Source: Oceanospirillaceae bacterium (GTDB lineage: Bacteria; Pseudomonadota; Gammaproteobacteria; Pseudomonadales; Balneatricaceae). From it: a DNA stretch of 64,000 nt. The position numbers and the translations under genes were made by a program. The notes beneath the pieces were generated by a model. That model was not told the origin of the DNA. It did not search any database and worked only from the letters and a program-made list of their open reading frames with translations. Positions within the stretch are counted from its first letter, which is position 1, and every line of letters starts with the position of its first letter. The DNA lies in NCBI GenBank assembly GCA_013373085.1, contig JABXIM010000025.1, positions 1 to 64,000 of the forward strand, read 5' to 3'. This document shows positions 25,415-38,300 of this stretch, piece by piece.

Positions 25415-26248
25415 ATGCGCCTGAGCCCCCCGCTTTGCCTGATTGCCCTGCTGCTGCCGATTTCGGCAGCCTCGGCGGCGGCCTATGACTGCGTGATCGA
25501 CCCGTCGAAGGAAGTCCGTATCGCCAGCCCGGTGCGGGGCATCCTCGACCAGGTACTGGTGGACCGGGGTGAAAAAGTCGCCAGGAACCAGGTGATCGCC
25601 ACGCTGAAGTCTTCGGTCGAAACGGCCACGGTGGAACTGCTCAAGCTGCGCGCCGAGAACTCGGCGCTGATCGAGGTGGAACGGGAACAGGTCGCCCTCA
25701 GCGCCAAGAGCCTCCAGCGCGCCCAGCGCCTGCTCAAGACCAACGCGATCTCGCAGCAACAGCTCGATGAGCTGGCGACCGATCACCGTATTCAGCAACG
25801 CGAGCTGGCCCAGGTGCAGCAGAACCAGCGCGTCACGGAAATGGAGCTGGCGCGGGCACGGGCCGAGCTGGAACTGCGTACCATCCGCAGCCCCGACGAC
25901 GGCATCGTCGCCGAACGGGCGCTCTCCGGCGGCGAGTTCGTCAACGAGGATGCGCATATCCTGGTGTTGGTGAAGCTCGATCCGCTCTACGTGGAAACCT
26001 TCGTACCGGTGGACCTGTACCGCAGCCTGAGCGCCGGCCAGTCCGCCATCGTCGAGCCGGTAGCGCCGTTCGAGGGCCGCTACCCGGCCCGGATCAAGGT
26101 GGTCGATTCGGTGTTCGATGCCGCCAGTGGCACCGTCGGGGTGCGGCTGGAAATGGCCAACCCTGACCACCTGCTGCCCGGCGGCTTGCGCTGCAGGGTG
26201 ACCTTCGGAGAAGGGCTGGCCGCGGCCAGCGCCGCCGCCGGAGACTAA
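25415..26248 (+). CDS. Periplasmic HlyD/RND-type adaptor protein
   Basis: 277 residues from the ATG at 25415, 13 bases after the SecA-like stop. A clear signal peptide (MRLSPPLCLIALLLPISAASA, cut before AYD) replaces the membrane anchor of the other adaptors. Then a lipoyl half-motif (IASPVRGILDQVLVDRGEKVARNQVIATL), a coiled-coil hairpin (~60-140), the second half (IRSPDDGIVAERALSGGEFV) and a barrel. It is the third adaptor-type protein of the cluster and its last gene. No outer-membrane channel gene follows; instead the giant gene converges from the other side. Confidence 0.9.
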   Translation: MRLSPPLCLIALLLPISAASAAAYDCVIDPSKEVRIASPVRGILDQVLVDRGEKVARNQVIATLKSSVETATVELLKLRAENSALIEVEREQVALSAKSLQRAQRLLKTNAISQQQLDELATDHRIQQRELAQVQQNQRVTEMELARARAELELRTIRSPDDGIVAERALSGGEFVNEDAHILVLVKLDPLYVETFVPVDLYRSLSAGQSAIVEPVAPFEGRYPARIKVVDSVFDAASGTVGVRLEMANPDHLLPGGLRCRVTFGEGLAAASAAAGD

Positions 26249-26292
26249 TGGCTGAGCGGCGAGCACAGGTGCCACTCCCACAAAAGATCGAT

Positions 26293-26322
26293 TATTCGCG
26301 GCGGGGCGGCGCTCCCGCAACA
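26293..26322. repeat. REP-like palindrome between convergent genes
   Basis: A GC-rich element of the TTCGCGGCGGGGCGGCGCTCCCGC type in the 100-bp gap between the adaptor and the giant gene. It belongs to the same sequence family as the cluster at 60732-60968. It may act as a bidirectional terminator. Confidence 0.55.
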
Positions 26323-26348
26323 GATCGAAGCTTTCTGCGCAAAGGCGG

Positions 26349-29300
26349 TCAATCGCGAACGATCGTCCAGTCCTCGTCAATGCCATCGTCGAGTGAGACC
26401 CTGCGCGCGGGTTCCGACCTGGGTGACTCAACGCCGATCAGCAGCCAGCCGTCCATATCCACCCTTTCGCCTGCCGGCATCAGGGCGGCTTCAGCGGCCG
26501 CTTCGAGCTCCGGCAACCGGGCTCGCGCGGTCAAGGCATCGCCAACCGACACCTGACCGGCATCGGGCCTCAGCGGCGCCGAGTCAACGGAAACGGTCGG
26601 CGACGATGTACCGCCGGTTAAGCGTTGCGCCCCGGACTCACCCGCTGCAGCACGCGAGGCAGCACCGATCACCGCAGTTGTCGGCTCGGGCTCCTGGAGC
26701 ACCGGTTGCGCCAGTGTCAGCGTCACGGCCGGATCGCTCGCGCCCTCCATGCTGATGCTGAGCAGGCTGCCATCGGTGCCCGTGACGTTGCCGTGCTGGT
26801 CGACATTGGCCCCGCTGTTGTTGTAGGCGTCCAGCTGGTTCTTGAGCGTGTTGATCTGGCCCCTGTCGCCGCTGGCCAGCGCGGCATTGGTCTGATCGAC
26901 GACCTCGCTGGCCGTCAGCGCGTAGGCGATTTCCGGATGGGTGGCATTGAGCAACGCCGCCACGGCGTGGCGCAGCAGCGCGTTCACCCCGCCGCCCCTG
27001 AGCCCGAGCGCCTCCTCCAGGGTGATATTGTCGTAACCGAGCTCATCGGGCAGGTCGAAGACGCTTTCGAGCGTCTGCTGCGGATCGAAGACCAGCTCGC
27101 CCGCGTCGTCACGCGGCCAGGCCGCGGCGTCCCAGCTGGCGGCATTGTTCTTCCAGAAGCCCGGGGTCAGGCCTTCGCTGCCGCCGACATAGCCGCGGTG
27201 GTGGTTGGCGTCGGTATCCGTTGCCTCGAGTCCGATCAGCAGGTCCCTGGCACGCACTTCGACCAGGTTGGCGTAGCTGCCGGGCTGTACCTGGTAGTCG
27301 TAGACCCCGGCGGACGTAAACAGCCAGGTTTCGCCGATATCCAGCACCCCGTCGCCATCCTCGTCGCCCGACAGGTACAGCGGTATGAAGTCGTCGTTCG
27401 GATCCTCCGGCGTACCGGCGTCGTCCACCAGTGCCGTCAGCGCCAGCGCCACATTGCCGGTGTTGGTGACGAGGTAGGTCCAGACCGGGGTCATGCCGAC
27501 CGGCAGTTCCGGCCCTCCGGGCAGGTCCGCGTCCTCGATCGAGGTCGGATGCAGCGGATAGAGCGCATTGATCGCCTTCTCCACATCGACCTGGGCCAGC
27601 ACGCCGAAGTGATGGTTGAGGTCGTCGTCGGCAACGATCCGGCCGGACTCGTCACTGGCCTTGACGCGGACCAGGTTAACGTAGTCGCCCGGCTGCACCC
27701 GGTAGCCGCCGGAGATAAAGTGCCAGACCTCGTCCGGGTCCAGCAGGCCGTTGTTATTGTCGTCGCCGCCAAGATAGAGCGGCGCGAAGTCGTCGGACAG
27801 GTCCGTCGGCGTGCCGGCGTCGTCGATTATCGCGTTCAGCGCCAGCGCCCGGTCGCCTTCGTTGTGGACCTCGTAGTTCCAGAACACCTCGGTCCCCGCC
27901 GCAACGAAGACCTTGTCCCCGGGGCTGTCGGCATCCTCATCCACGTAGCCGCCGCCAGTCAGGGTTTTCTCGATGCGGATCAGCGCCTCGGAACCGAAGT
28001 GATGGTTGTAGTCGGCATCCGTCACCACCTCGCCACTTTCGACCCCGGTGGCAGCGACGGTCGCGAGATTGCGGTACTGCCCGGCCTCGACCACCCCGCT
28101 CGCGCGGTAGAGCCAGACCTCGCCGACATCCAGCAGGCCGTTGTTGTTTCCATCCCCACTGACGTAGGTCGGTATAAAGTCTCCGTTCGAGCCATCGGCC
28201 CGCTCGAAGCTGTCGACCAGGCTGTTGATCAGCAGGCTTTCAGCGCCGGTATTGCGCACCAGGTAGGTCCAGACGGCGGTATCGTCGACCCGGAGTATTG
28301 GGCCGGTCGCAAGGTCCGCGTCTTCGTACAGGCTGGGGTCGAACACATTACGGGCATTGATCGCCTTCTCGATGTCGATCGAGGCCGTCGAGCCGTAATG
28401 GTGATTCCAGTCCGTGTCTCCAACCACGCTGCCCAGTGCCACGTCGGTCGCCGTCACCGTCGCCCGGTTGGCGTATTGGCCGGCGGTAACGCTGAAGTCC
28501 GCGACATCCGCACGGGCCACGTTTGCGGAGCTGTAGATCCACACCTCGCCCACATCGAGAAGCCCATTCTGATTGAGGTCGCCCCCGAGATAGACCGGCG
28601 TGAAGTCATCGGCAGGGTCTGCGGTGCCGAAGTCGTCGACGAGCCCGTCGATACGCAGCGCCACGTTGCCGCTGTTACGCAACTCGTAGCGCCAGCTGGC
28701 CGCGGACCCGACCGCCACCACGGGCCCGGTCGGCGAATCGGCATCGTAATAGTCGACGCCATTGAAGGTGATGAGCTTCTCCAGGTCGATACCGGCGAGC
28801 ACGCCGAAGTGATGGTTCGGATCGCGGGCGAAGCCGAACTCGCCGGTTTCGGTGTTCTCGGCCAGCACCCGGGCATAATTGACGTAGGCGCCGGGCTCCA
28901 CCGTCTGGCTGCGGACGCCCTCTGAGGTAAAGACCCAGACCTCGTTGCCATCCAGCAGGCCGTTGCCATTGCGGTCGCCACTGACGTAGACCGGCGTGAA
29001 GTCGTCACTGCGATCATCCGGCGTGCCGGCATCGTCCCAGAGGTCGCGGATCAGCAGCGGGTCGCGGCCGTCGTTGTAGACGCGGTAGGTCCAGAACAGA
29101 TCGGAACCCGCGGCCAGCATCGGCCCGGACTCGGCGGTATCGGCATCCTGCTCTGCACTAACGCGACTGACGCCGGCATCGGTATTGATCGCCTTTTCGA
29201 TTCTCACATCGATGAGGCCGACACCGAAGTGGTTGTTGTCGTCCTCGTCGCCGGCGGTGCGTCCGCGCGCATCCTCGACCTCGACGCTGACGGTATTGGT

Positions 29301-32300
29301 GTACTGTCCCGGCCGGACCCGGTAGTCGGAAACGCCCTCCGAGGTGAACAGCCAGACCTCGCCCGGGTCGACCCAGCCATCGAGATCGAGATCGCCGATA
29401 TTGTGAATGCCGTCCGCTGCATAGAGGTAGACCGGCATAAAATCGTCGCTGCCATCGCCCGGCGTGCCGGCATCGTCGACGATGGCGGTCGGCCGGACCG
29501 CCACGTCGCTGTCGTTGAACAGCTGGTAGGTCCAGACGACCGGGCTGTCGACGTCAAGGAAGGGGCCAAGCGGTTCGGCGTCCATCACCATGGCCGGCGT
29601 ATCGGCATCCTCGACCGGCGTCGGGTTCGATGCATCGTCGGCATTGATCGCCTTCTCGATCCGCACGTCGAGCGGTCGCAGCACGCCGGTATGGTGGTTC
29701 TCGTCGGTGTCGCTGACGAAACGCCCGACCAGCGGATCGAAGGCGACGGCCAGCGCGGTGTTGGAATAGGCCCCTTCGACCACCTGATAGCCGACCACGC
29801 CGGCGGAGGTGAAGCGCCAGACCTCGCCGTTGTCGAGCAGACCGTCCCGGTCAAGGTCGCCGATATTGTAGATGCTTCCAGCAGCGGTGACCTGTACGGC
29901 AATGAAGTCGTCGCTGCCATCGCCGGGCGTGCCGTTATCATCGCGCACACCCAGCACATCCAGCGCCATGGTGCCGAGGTTGCGCAGCTCGTAGCTCCAG
30001 ACCACGTCATCGCCGACGAACAGCTCGACTCCCGGCTCATCGTCGGCATCGGCGTCGACGACATCGCCGGAACTGATCAGCTTCTCGACCACCAGCGGCG
30101 AGATGAAACCGATATGGTGGTTGGCATCCAGGTCGACTCCGGTCCGGCCAGTGACCGGATCGGACGCGATGACGGTGGCGACGTTGCGGTATGCCCCCTC
30201 GACGACGCTGTAATCGCGCTCGCCCTCGGAGGTGAACCACCAGGACTCGCCGCCGTCGACCAGACCATTCCGGTTGAGATCGCCGATATTGAAACCGTCC
30301 TGCAGGATCGCGACCGGCGCGAAATCGTCGCTGCTGTCGTCCGGCGTACCGGCGTCATCCGTCAGCGAATCGACCCGCAGCGCCTCGTCGCCAAGATTGA
30401 TCAGCCGGTAGCTCCAGACCACGTCGGTGCCGACGTAGAAGCCCGGTCCCGGCGCCGCATCGGCATCCAGCTCGACCACGTTGGCGGCGCTGATGTACTT
30501 GTCGAGCTGAACCTGTACCTCGCCCTGATCGACAAGGTGGTAGTTGGCATCGGTATCCGTGACCTCGCGACGCATGCCGCCGAACTGCGCCGCCGCCGTG
30601 ACGGTCGCCAGGTTGACGAAGGTGTCGGCGCGTATTTCCGCCTGAAACTCGATGACGTTCTCCGAGCTGAAGAGCCAGGTTTCGCCGGGATCCAGCAGAT
30701 GGTTGTCATTGAGGTCCCCAGCCTGATACAGCGGTGCGAAGTCGTCCGACGTATCGAGCGGCGTGCCGGCGTCATCGATGATCGTCAGGTCTTCCGCGGC
30801 GACGGCGACGGTGCCCGAGTTGCGCACCAGGTAGGTCCAGACCAGGTCTTCGTCGTTGTCGGCATCGTAGGCGGTGGCAAGGGTATCGGCGTCTTCGAAC
30901 AGCCCCGGCTGCCAGGCGTTTTCGGCGTTGACCGCTTTCTCGATCTCGACCGACAGCACTTCGATCAGCAGATCCGGGCAGTGCTCGGTTTCCGGCTGGC
31001 CCAGCGTATCGATCGCGACGCCACCGATATTGCCGGGCTGCGGGTCGCGCGGCGCCCCGCTCTGGTCCTGCCAGCCATCGTCCTGCTGGGTGATGATATT
31101 GAGCTCGCCGTCCGGTTCCGTGCGCGTCGGGTCGGCGCCGCTGCCGATACCAAGCGCGGCGACGAAATCCACCACCTGGGGTGTCGGCAGGCGATTGACC
31201 GTCGGGTAGCCGAACTGGCTGAACGGCACGATGAAGCTGTTGAACTCGCCGACCCAGTCGAACAGCCGGTCGGCGCCAGTATTGGCGATCAGCACGTCGC
31301 GGCCGCCGCCGCCGAAGGCGAAGTCGCCGTAACTGCCATCCGGACGGTCATTGAGGCCGCCATTGGTCTCGAGGTTGTCGTCGGCGTTGATCAGGTCGTC
31401 GCCGGCGCCACCGAACATGCGGTCGCACAGTGTGCCGCCCACCAGCCAGTCGTTGCCCAGGTCACCGAAGAGGTGGTCGCTGCCGTCGTTGATCAGGTCG
31501 AAGTTGAGCAGGAAACCGTCGATCTTCAGGCGCGGATTGTCGGCGTCGTAGAGGGCAAACTTGGTGGTCGCGGCATCGTACTGCAGCGGATTGCCGAGAT
31601 CGAAACCGCCCAGGGTGCCACCGCTCTGCGACGCCTCGCTGTAGAACGGAAGCTGCGCCTCGGCGCCGGAAATCGCATCGTCGCCGGCGCCGCCGTGGAG
31701 ATAGTCGTCGCCGAGACCGCCAAACAGGATATCGTTGCCGCCGCTCTCCCAGGCATGCAGCACCACCGTTTTGTGCAGATAGCCCTCGTAGTAGAGGCCG
31801 GCGCCGATGTAGGGTCCCGGGGTGGCGATAACGTCTTCGGCATTGGCACGGTCGAGCCGGTTCAGCGGTTCGGCGATGCCATTGCGGCTGGTCAGGATGC
31901 GGCCATCGTCGCCGAGGATGCCGTCGACGCCGGTACCGCCGTAGAGGCGGTCGTAACCGCTGCCGCCATAGATATCGTCGTCCTGTCCCTCGCCGAAGGC
32001 GATATCGTTGCCGCCCATCAGGTGGATGCTGTCGTCGCCGCCCTCGCCGTGCACCAGGTCGTCGCCGCCGATATCGCCGGCGCCGCCGCCCGGCGTGTAA
32101 TCCAGAAGCTCGAAGGCACGCGGCACGATACGCAGCGTGCCGGCATAATCGTCGTAATTGAAAGACAGGAACGCTGGCGTCGGTCCGGCAGTGCCGTTAA
32201 GGCCGACCAGCCGATAGAGATTGCCGTTGTCGCCGAGGACCCAGTCGGCGTCGCGGGCATGGCCTTCAGCGCTGAGGTCGCCGAAGTCGTTGCGGGCGAT

Positions 32301-35300
32301 GCGCAGCCCGGCACCGCCGAACAGCACGTCGGCGCCGTCGGGGCGCATGTTTGCCGTGGTCAGGCCGAACAACGCCGAGCTGCCGCCGATGATATCGTCC
32401 TGGCCGAGGTTGCCGAACACCAGGTCGGAGCCGCCGTTGCCTTCGATATAGTCGTCGCCGTCGGAACCGCGGCCGTAGTAATCCTCGACCGACGCCCGGG
32501 CACCGCGGGCGTCGACGGTCAGACGCCCGTCCTCGTCGATCACCGATCCGTCGCCCTGTATCGCATCGTTGCCGAGCTGACCGAAGATCAGGTCATCGCC
32601 GGCGCCGCCGGCGATATCGTCATGGCCCCAGAGCCCGCTGGCGGTGCCGACGGCATGGTCCAGCAGCGTCACGACACGCGTTTCGACACCGGTCGGGTTC
32701 AGCTGCGCGGTCGCGGTGACAAGCGCCGCGCCATCGTCGGCGTAGATCAGGGTACCGTCGAGCACCCGCATGCGCGGACTCAGTGCGCTGCCGGTGCGCA
32801 ATACGACAGCATTGTCGCCCGCGATGACGTCGTGGCCGAGACCGCCGTCGATCAGGTCGCTGCCGTCCAGCCCGTTGCTGACATTGTGGCCGCCGATCAG
32901 GTCGTCGTCCCCGGCACCGCCGCTGATGCGGTCGCCGCCCTGGCCGCCGAGGATGATATCGGCGCCGCCGTTGCCGCGCAGCAGATCCGCTGCGCCCGCG
33001 GCATGCCGCGTGAAAATGGACGTAAAGGCGAACGGATGCTGCGCCGGTGCCAGACTCAGCGGCAGCAGGCCCTGGTCGATATCGCCGCTGATGCGACCGA
33101 AGTCGCCGAAGACCAGGTCGTTGCCCGCGTCGCCCGACACGGTGTCGCCGCCGCTTCCGGCGATGACGATATCGTTGTCGTCTCCACCCCGGATATCGTC
33201 GGCAGCGCCGAAGCCCGGATCGGTCGCAACGATGACATCGGCCCGGGCGCGATCGCCATCCAGTGCCACGTAGTCGATGCGGCCGTGATCGCCGAACAGC
33301 ACGTCCTCGCCGCCGCCGCCGTTGATCAGATCCGAACCGTTGCCGCCGAGGATCCGGTCGAAGCCGGCATTGCCGTAAAGGATATCGGCAGCACCGTTGG
33401 CCGGTGCCCGGGTCTCGATGCGCTCGATAAAACCGGTGGTGAGAATTCGCAGCGTACCGGCGCTCTGGGTCACGAAGCCATGGTCGCCGAAAATGATGTC
33501 ATCGTCCTCGTTACCGCGGACCAGATCACGACCGGCGGCGAGCGCGTCGCTGGTATCGATCACTGTGCCGGGCAGCCACTCGATCGAGATCACCCGGGTG
33601 ATCGGGTCGACGTTGAAGCCCGAGTCGCCGTAGATATGATCGACGCCGCCCTGGCCCTCGATCAGGTCGTCGCCCGAGCCGCCGGCGATATGATCGCCGG
33701 CCTGGCTGCCGTAGATACGGTCGTTGCCGCGGCCACCATAGACCGTCAGGCCCACGCCAACCGCGGTATCGAAGCTGAGATTACGGGCATCGATGATGTC
33801 ATCGCCATGGATATCGAACGGCACCGCATCGTCCGACGCCACACCGGGCGTGCCGTTATAGCGCTGGCCGTTTTGAGCGGTATCGCCGTAGATCACCAGC
33901 GGCGAGTCGGGTCCTGCGCCGCCGTTGACGACGAAGTGATCGCTGCCGCCGCCGCCGTGCAGCAACGTCAGGCCACCGTGGTCGGCGTCGGTCAGCAGGG
34001 TGCTCTCGACGGTGAGCTGATCGTTGCCGCTGCCCAGCAGTACTTCCAGGATCTCCATGTCTCCGTAGGTGATGCCGCCGGCGAAGGTGACCAGGTCCGG
34101 CGCATCGTCGGTACCGCGGTTCAGCGTCAGATCGGGCGCCAGGCCAAGCCCGGACAGGTTGGTACTGGTCAGCACGCCGATATCGCCGGACGGGGCCGCG
34201 CCCTGTATCCGGGTGACGCTGGAGTCGTTGTGCACGTTGACGCGGTCGATCTGGGTACGCTCGTCGATCGGCACGTCGACATTGATCGGCGGCGGGTTGG
34301 TTTCGCCCGGCAGTACCACCGCGACGTTGATCGAGCGCCCCGGCCCTTCACCGACGCCCCCCTCGAGGAACAATGGCCCCAACAGCTGGTTCAGCGTATG
34401 CGGCTGGATCGGGAACTCCTTGGTCTGGGCGTCGCGTTCGGTCGGGGTGTAGCTGCTGTCGGCCGAGACCTTGATTACCACCTCCTGGTACCAGTTGTTC
34501 TGATCGAAGGTCAGCGTCGCCGGCGACCCGCCACTGGCCGGCGTGAAGCGTGCGCCAATATCGCTGGCGAGGATCGCCTGGCCGTCGCCGATAAAGCTGA
34601 TGGTGACCGGGCCATCCGGCCGGTGGGTCAGGCGAATACTATAGGTGTCGCCCTGGCCGCCCTTGACCAGGTGCGTGGAGCCATCGGTCTGGCGCACCAG
34701 CACGCCAGCCGAATCGTTGTCGACGACGTCAACCGCCAGCCGCACCGGCACCTGGACCGCAAAGCCGGGATCGGTGCTGGTCACGCTGTGGACGATCGGC
34801 GAGATCATCCGGTTCTCGGCATCGCTGTCGTCGACCGCGGCAATCAGCAACTCGACCGGATCGTCCCAGTTGCCGCTGTTGAAGGTCAGCGTGCGGTTGG
34901 CGGCGTTGTAACGGGTCTCGCCGGCCGCCACCGACAGGCTGATCTGGCTGTCGAACGACAGCGTTACCGTCACCGTGGTGCCGGCCGCCGGCGCCCGGGT
35001 CAGCGAGACGCGGTAACTGTCGCGGATGCCGGTGGTCACGGAGCCCTCCAGCACCAGGGTATCGGTGCCGGTTTGCTCGATGATCAGTCCGGCGCGGTCG
35101 TCGTCGAGCACGCTGACCTCGACATTGCGCACGCCGGCATGCTGGAAGCGGTCGTGATCGCTCAGCACGCTGTGGCTGATCGCCACGGTGCGCGGCCCCT
35201 CTTCCAGCGAGTCGGCGACGGCCTTCACCCGCACGGTCTGGTCCGTCATCCAGTTGCCGGGCGTGAACACCAGCACCAGAGCCTCGTCGAAGGCGCCGCT

Positions 35301-38300
35301 GGCGCCGGAGACCAGCACGCCGGCGCCGCCAAGAGCACGTTCCTGCTGGTTGGACAGCGTCGCCGAGACCGTCACGTAGACCGTGGCCTCCGGCTTCTGC
35401 GACAGCCGGATGCTGTAGCTGTCAATGCTGCCGCCGTTGTGCTCGCGCACCTCGGTGAAGCCGCCGCTTTCGGTGATCACCAGCTGGCCGATGCGCTCTG
35501 CATCGGCAACGCTGAGACCGATGCCCTCGGCCAGCACCTTGTCGTACTCGCTGTCGGCCGATGACGAAACCGCATGATTGATGACGCCGCTGAGCCCCTC
35601 GAGGTCGACGCTGACGATCTCTTCGGTAACATCACCGGTAATGTCGAAGGTGTCGCTGCCCTTGCCGCCGATCACGGTCGTCACCATGCCGTAGGCGGTG
35701 CTGAGCACGAAGAAGTGGTCGTCGCCCTCGAGGCCGTCGACCTCGAGGCTCTCCTCGGTGTTGCTGAAACGCACATTGAGGCCGGCACCGAAGACGCCGT
35801 CCTTGGTAATGACGAAGTTATCGTCCTTCTCGGTGCCCAGCACGATGATACTGTCGTAGCCTTCGCCGCCATCGATCGAGACCGGGGCATTGATGTTGTA
35901 CTGCACCAGGTCGTCGCCATCGCCGGCATTCAGCTCGGTCTGCTCGGCGGTCGACTGGCTGCCATCGGCCAGCGCAAAGGCGCGGACGAGGAACTCATCG
36001 TTGCCGCTGTCACCCTCGAGCCGCAGCTCGGCCTTGTTGCTGTAGACGCTGAACTGATCGTTGCCGGTGCCGCCCTGCACCACGGTCGAGAAACTGATGC
36101 CCCGGCTCAGGTATCCGCGGGTGGTCGCGATCGCCTGGGCACCGGCCGGGAACTCGTTCTCCGGCAGGACTTCGCCATCGGCCCTGTCGGTACCGAAGAT
36201 CTGCCCGATCTGGAAGCTGTCGTTGCCGGCACCGCCATCGAGGGTGGTGATCGCCGCGTTGTCGTCGACGGCGAAGTGGTCGCTGCCGGCAAAGCCCAGC
36301 ACGCTGAGGCGCGCATTGATGTTCTCGTCGTAGTTTATGCGCTCGACCTGTTGCGGCCGGGTGCTGTCGTTGGTGCGGATCTGGTCCAGGGTGCCGTGCA
36401 GCAGCGCGACGAAGGCGGGCGTGTCCGCGGTGGCGCCACTGGCGATGCGCGAGGCGATCTCGTGGACGCGGCGCAGCAGGAAGATATCGTCGTCGGCGGT
36501 GCCGAGAATGCTGAGGCGGTCGATGCCGTCCTGGCGATGGCCGCTGTCGAGCACGCTGATGACGTAATCCGCGGCGGCACTGCTCTGGCTTCCGCGGGTC
36601 TGGACGATATAGGTGTCGCTGTCGGACTGGCCATCGAGGTACAGGCTGTCGCGGATCGGGTTGCCGTCGCCATCGGTGCCGCGATAGGTGTCCATCGTCT
36701 GCAGCCGGTACACTTCGAACAGGTCCAGGCCATCATTTTCGCCGGCGCTGGCGGTGGTGTTCATGTCGGCGCTGCCGAAGACGTGGGTCTGGCCACCGAG
36801 CCGGGTCTCGAGGAAGCGGAAGCGGTCGTTGTCGACGTTGCCGAAAATGGCCGTGTAGTGGGTTACGCCGGTTCCGGGGGTGATCTCGCCACGCAGCCAC
36901 ATGGTGGTGCCGGCGCCATCCATGTCTCCGTGATCGCCGCGGATGATAACCCGGCGTCCGGCCTTGATCAGGCTGTTGCTGCGGGTGGTGACATTGTCGC
37001 CGACCAGCAGGAATACCGAACCGGACGCCAGCACCTGGGCGCTGCTGACCGCCTGATCCAGCAGGGTGGTACCGCTGGTTTCGAGGTTCAGGTCCTCGCC
37101 GATCACGGTACCGCTGGCGTTGGACACCGCCGAGGTTTCGCGCACCCACAGCTGCAGGTCGCCGTTTTTGGCCTCGGCACGCAGCACGTTGAGTGCCTGC
37201 CGCACCTCGGTCAGGCCGATATTGCGGTCGGCCACTAGGTAAACCCGCCCCTTCTGGTAACCGCTCTGGGTACGGGACGAGTCGATCTCGAGGTTGTCGA
37301 CGAACTGAACGGCGCCGCTGCTGCTGGTCGACTGCCGGCCGATACTGCCACCATGGGCCACCAGGTCGATGTCGACAGCGGTGATGTTGACGTTGTTATC
37401 GCGGCGCCCATCGAGGATGGAGCCGGCGCGGCTTTCCAAACGGACATCGGCGCTGCGCGACACCACCGTATTGAGCCGCAGGTTGCCGGTGGTTTCCTCG
37501 ACGAAGATGCTGCCGACGGCATCGGCGGTCAACATTCCGCTCTTGGCGCCGGCGCGGCTTCCGCTGGCGACGCTGTCGAGCAGGTCGGTCTGGACGAAGT
37601 TGGTCGCGCTGCCGATACCGCCGTTCAGCGCCTTGAGCCAGATATCGATGCCCAGTACATCGGCGGCGGTGTCGTTCAGCGCATCGACAATGGAACGGGG
37701 CGCCAGCAGGTACACATCGTCGGCGGTGGACTGGATACGGCCGACTCGAAGGTCGTTGCCGTCGTTGCTGTCGACCGCAACGATCTCCGCAATCGGAGCT
37801 GCGAGGGTACCGATATAGCCGTTGGTGGTGATATCGATATGACCGCTACCGCGAATATTGGTCTTGGCCAGCACGTTGACGACGGCAATATTGGTCGCAC
37901 GGGTGCTGCCAACGACCGGCGGGCTGGTATTCGCGGCGCTGATAACGATATTGCCACCCGCTTCGATCAGGCCGAAATCGTAAGTGCTTTCGATCTCGGT
38001 AGCCGTGCCGCCGTTGCCGAAGGCCCCCCAGACCGCAGAAGCGCTGGTTGGATCGCTGCTGCTGTTGTTGGGTCGGAAAAAGTCGTTGAACGACTTGAAA
38101 CTGGATTTATAACTGTTCTCGTTCGGGACCCGCACCAGTACGCTCCCGAGGCTGCCGGAAGCGGCTTCGCGGGTGCTCTCTTCCAGCACCAGGTTGGCAT
38201 TGACGCCTGCGGCAACATGGTCGAGATCGACGGTGAAGGTCGTGCCACTGGCGAGGGTCTCTCTCAGCAACCCTTTGACGCTCAGGTACAGCGACTGGCC

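Noticed and set aside
29229-35564. 2,111-codon open frame on the plus strand
   Set aside because: It lies wholly antisense to the RTX and Ig-like region of the giant gene. High GC and repetitive codon use leave the opposite strand open; there is no ribosome site or recognisable domain.
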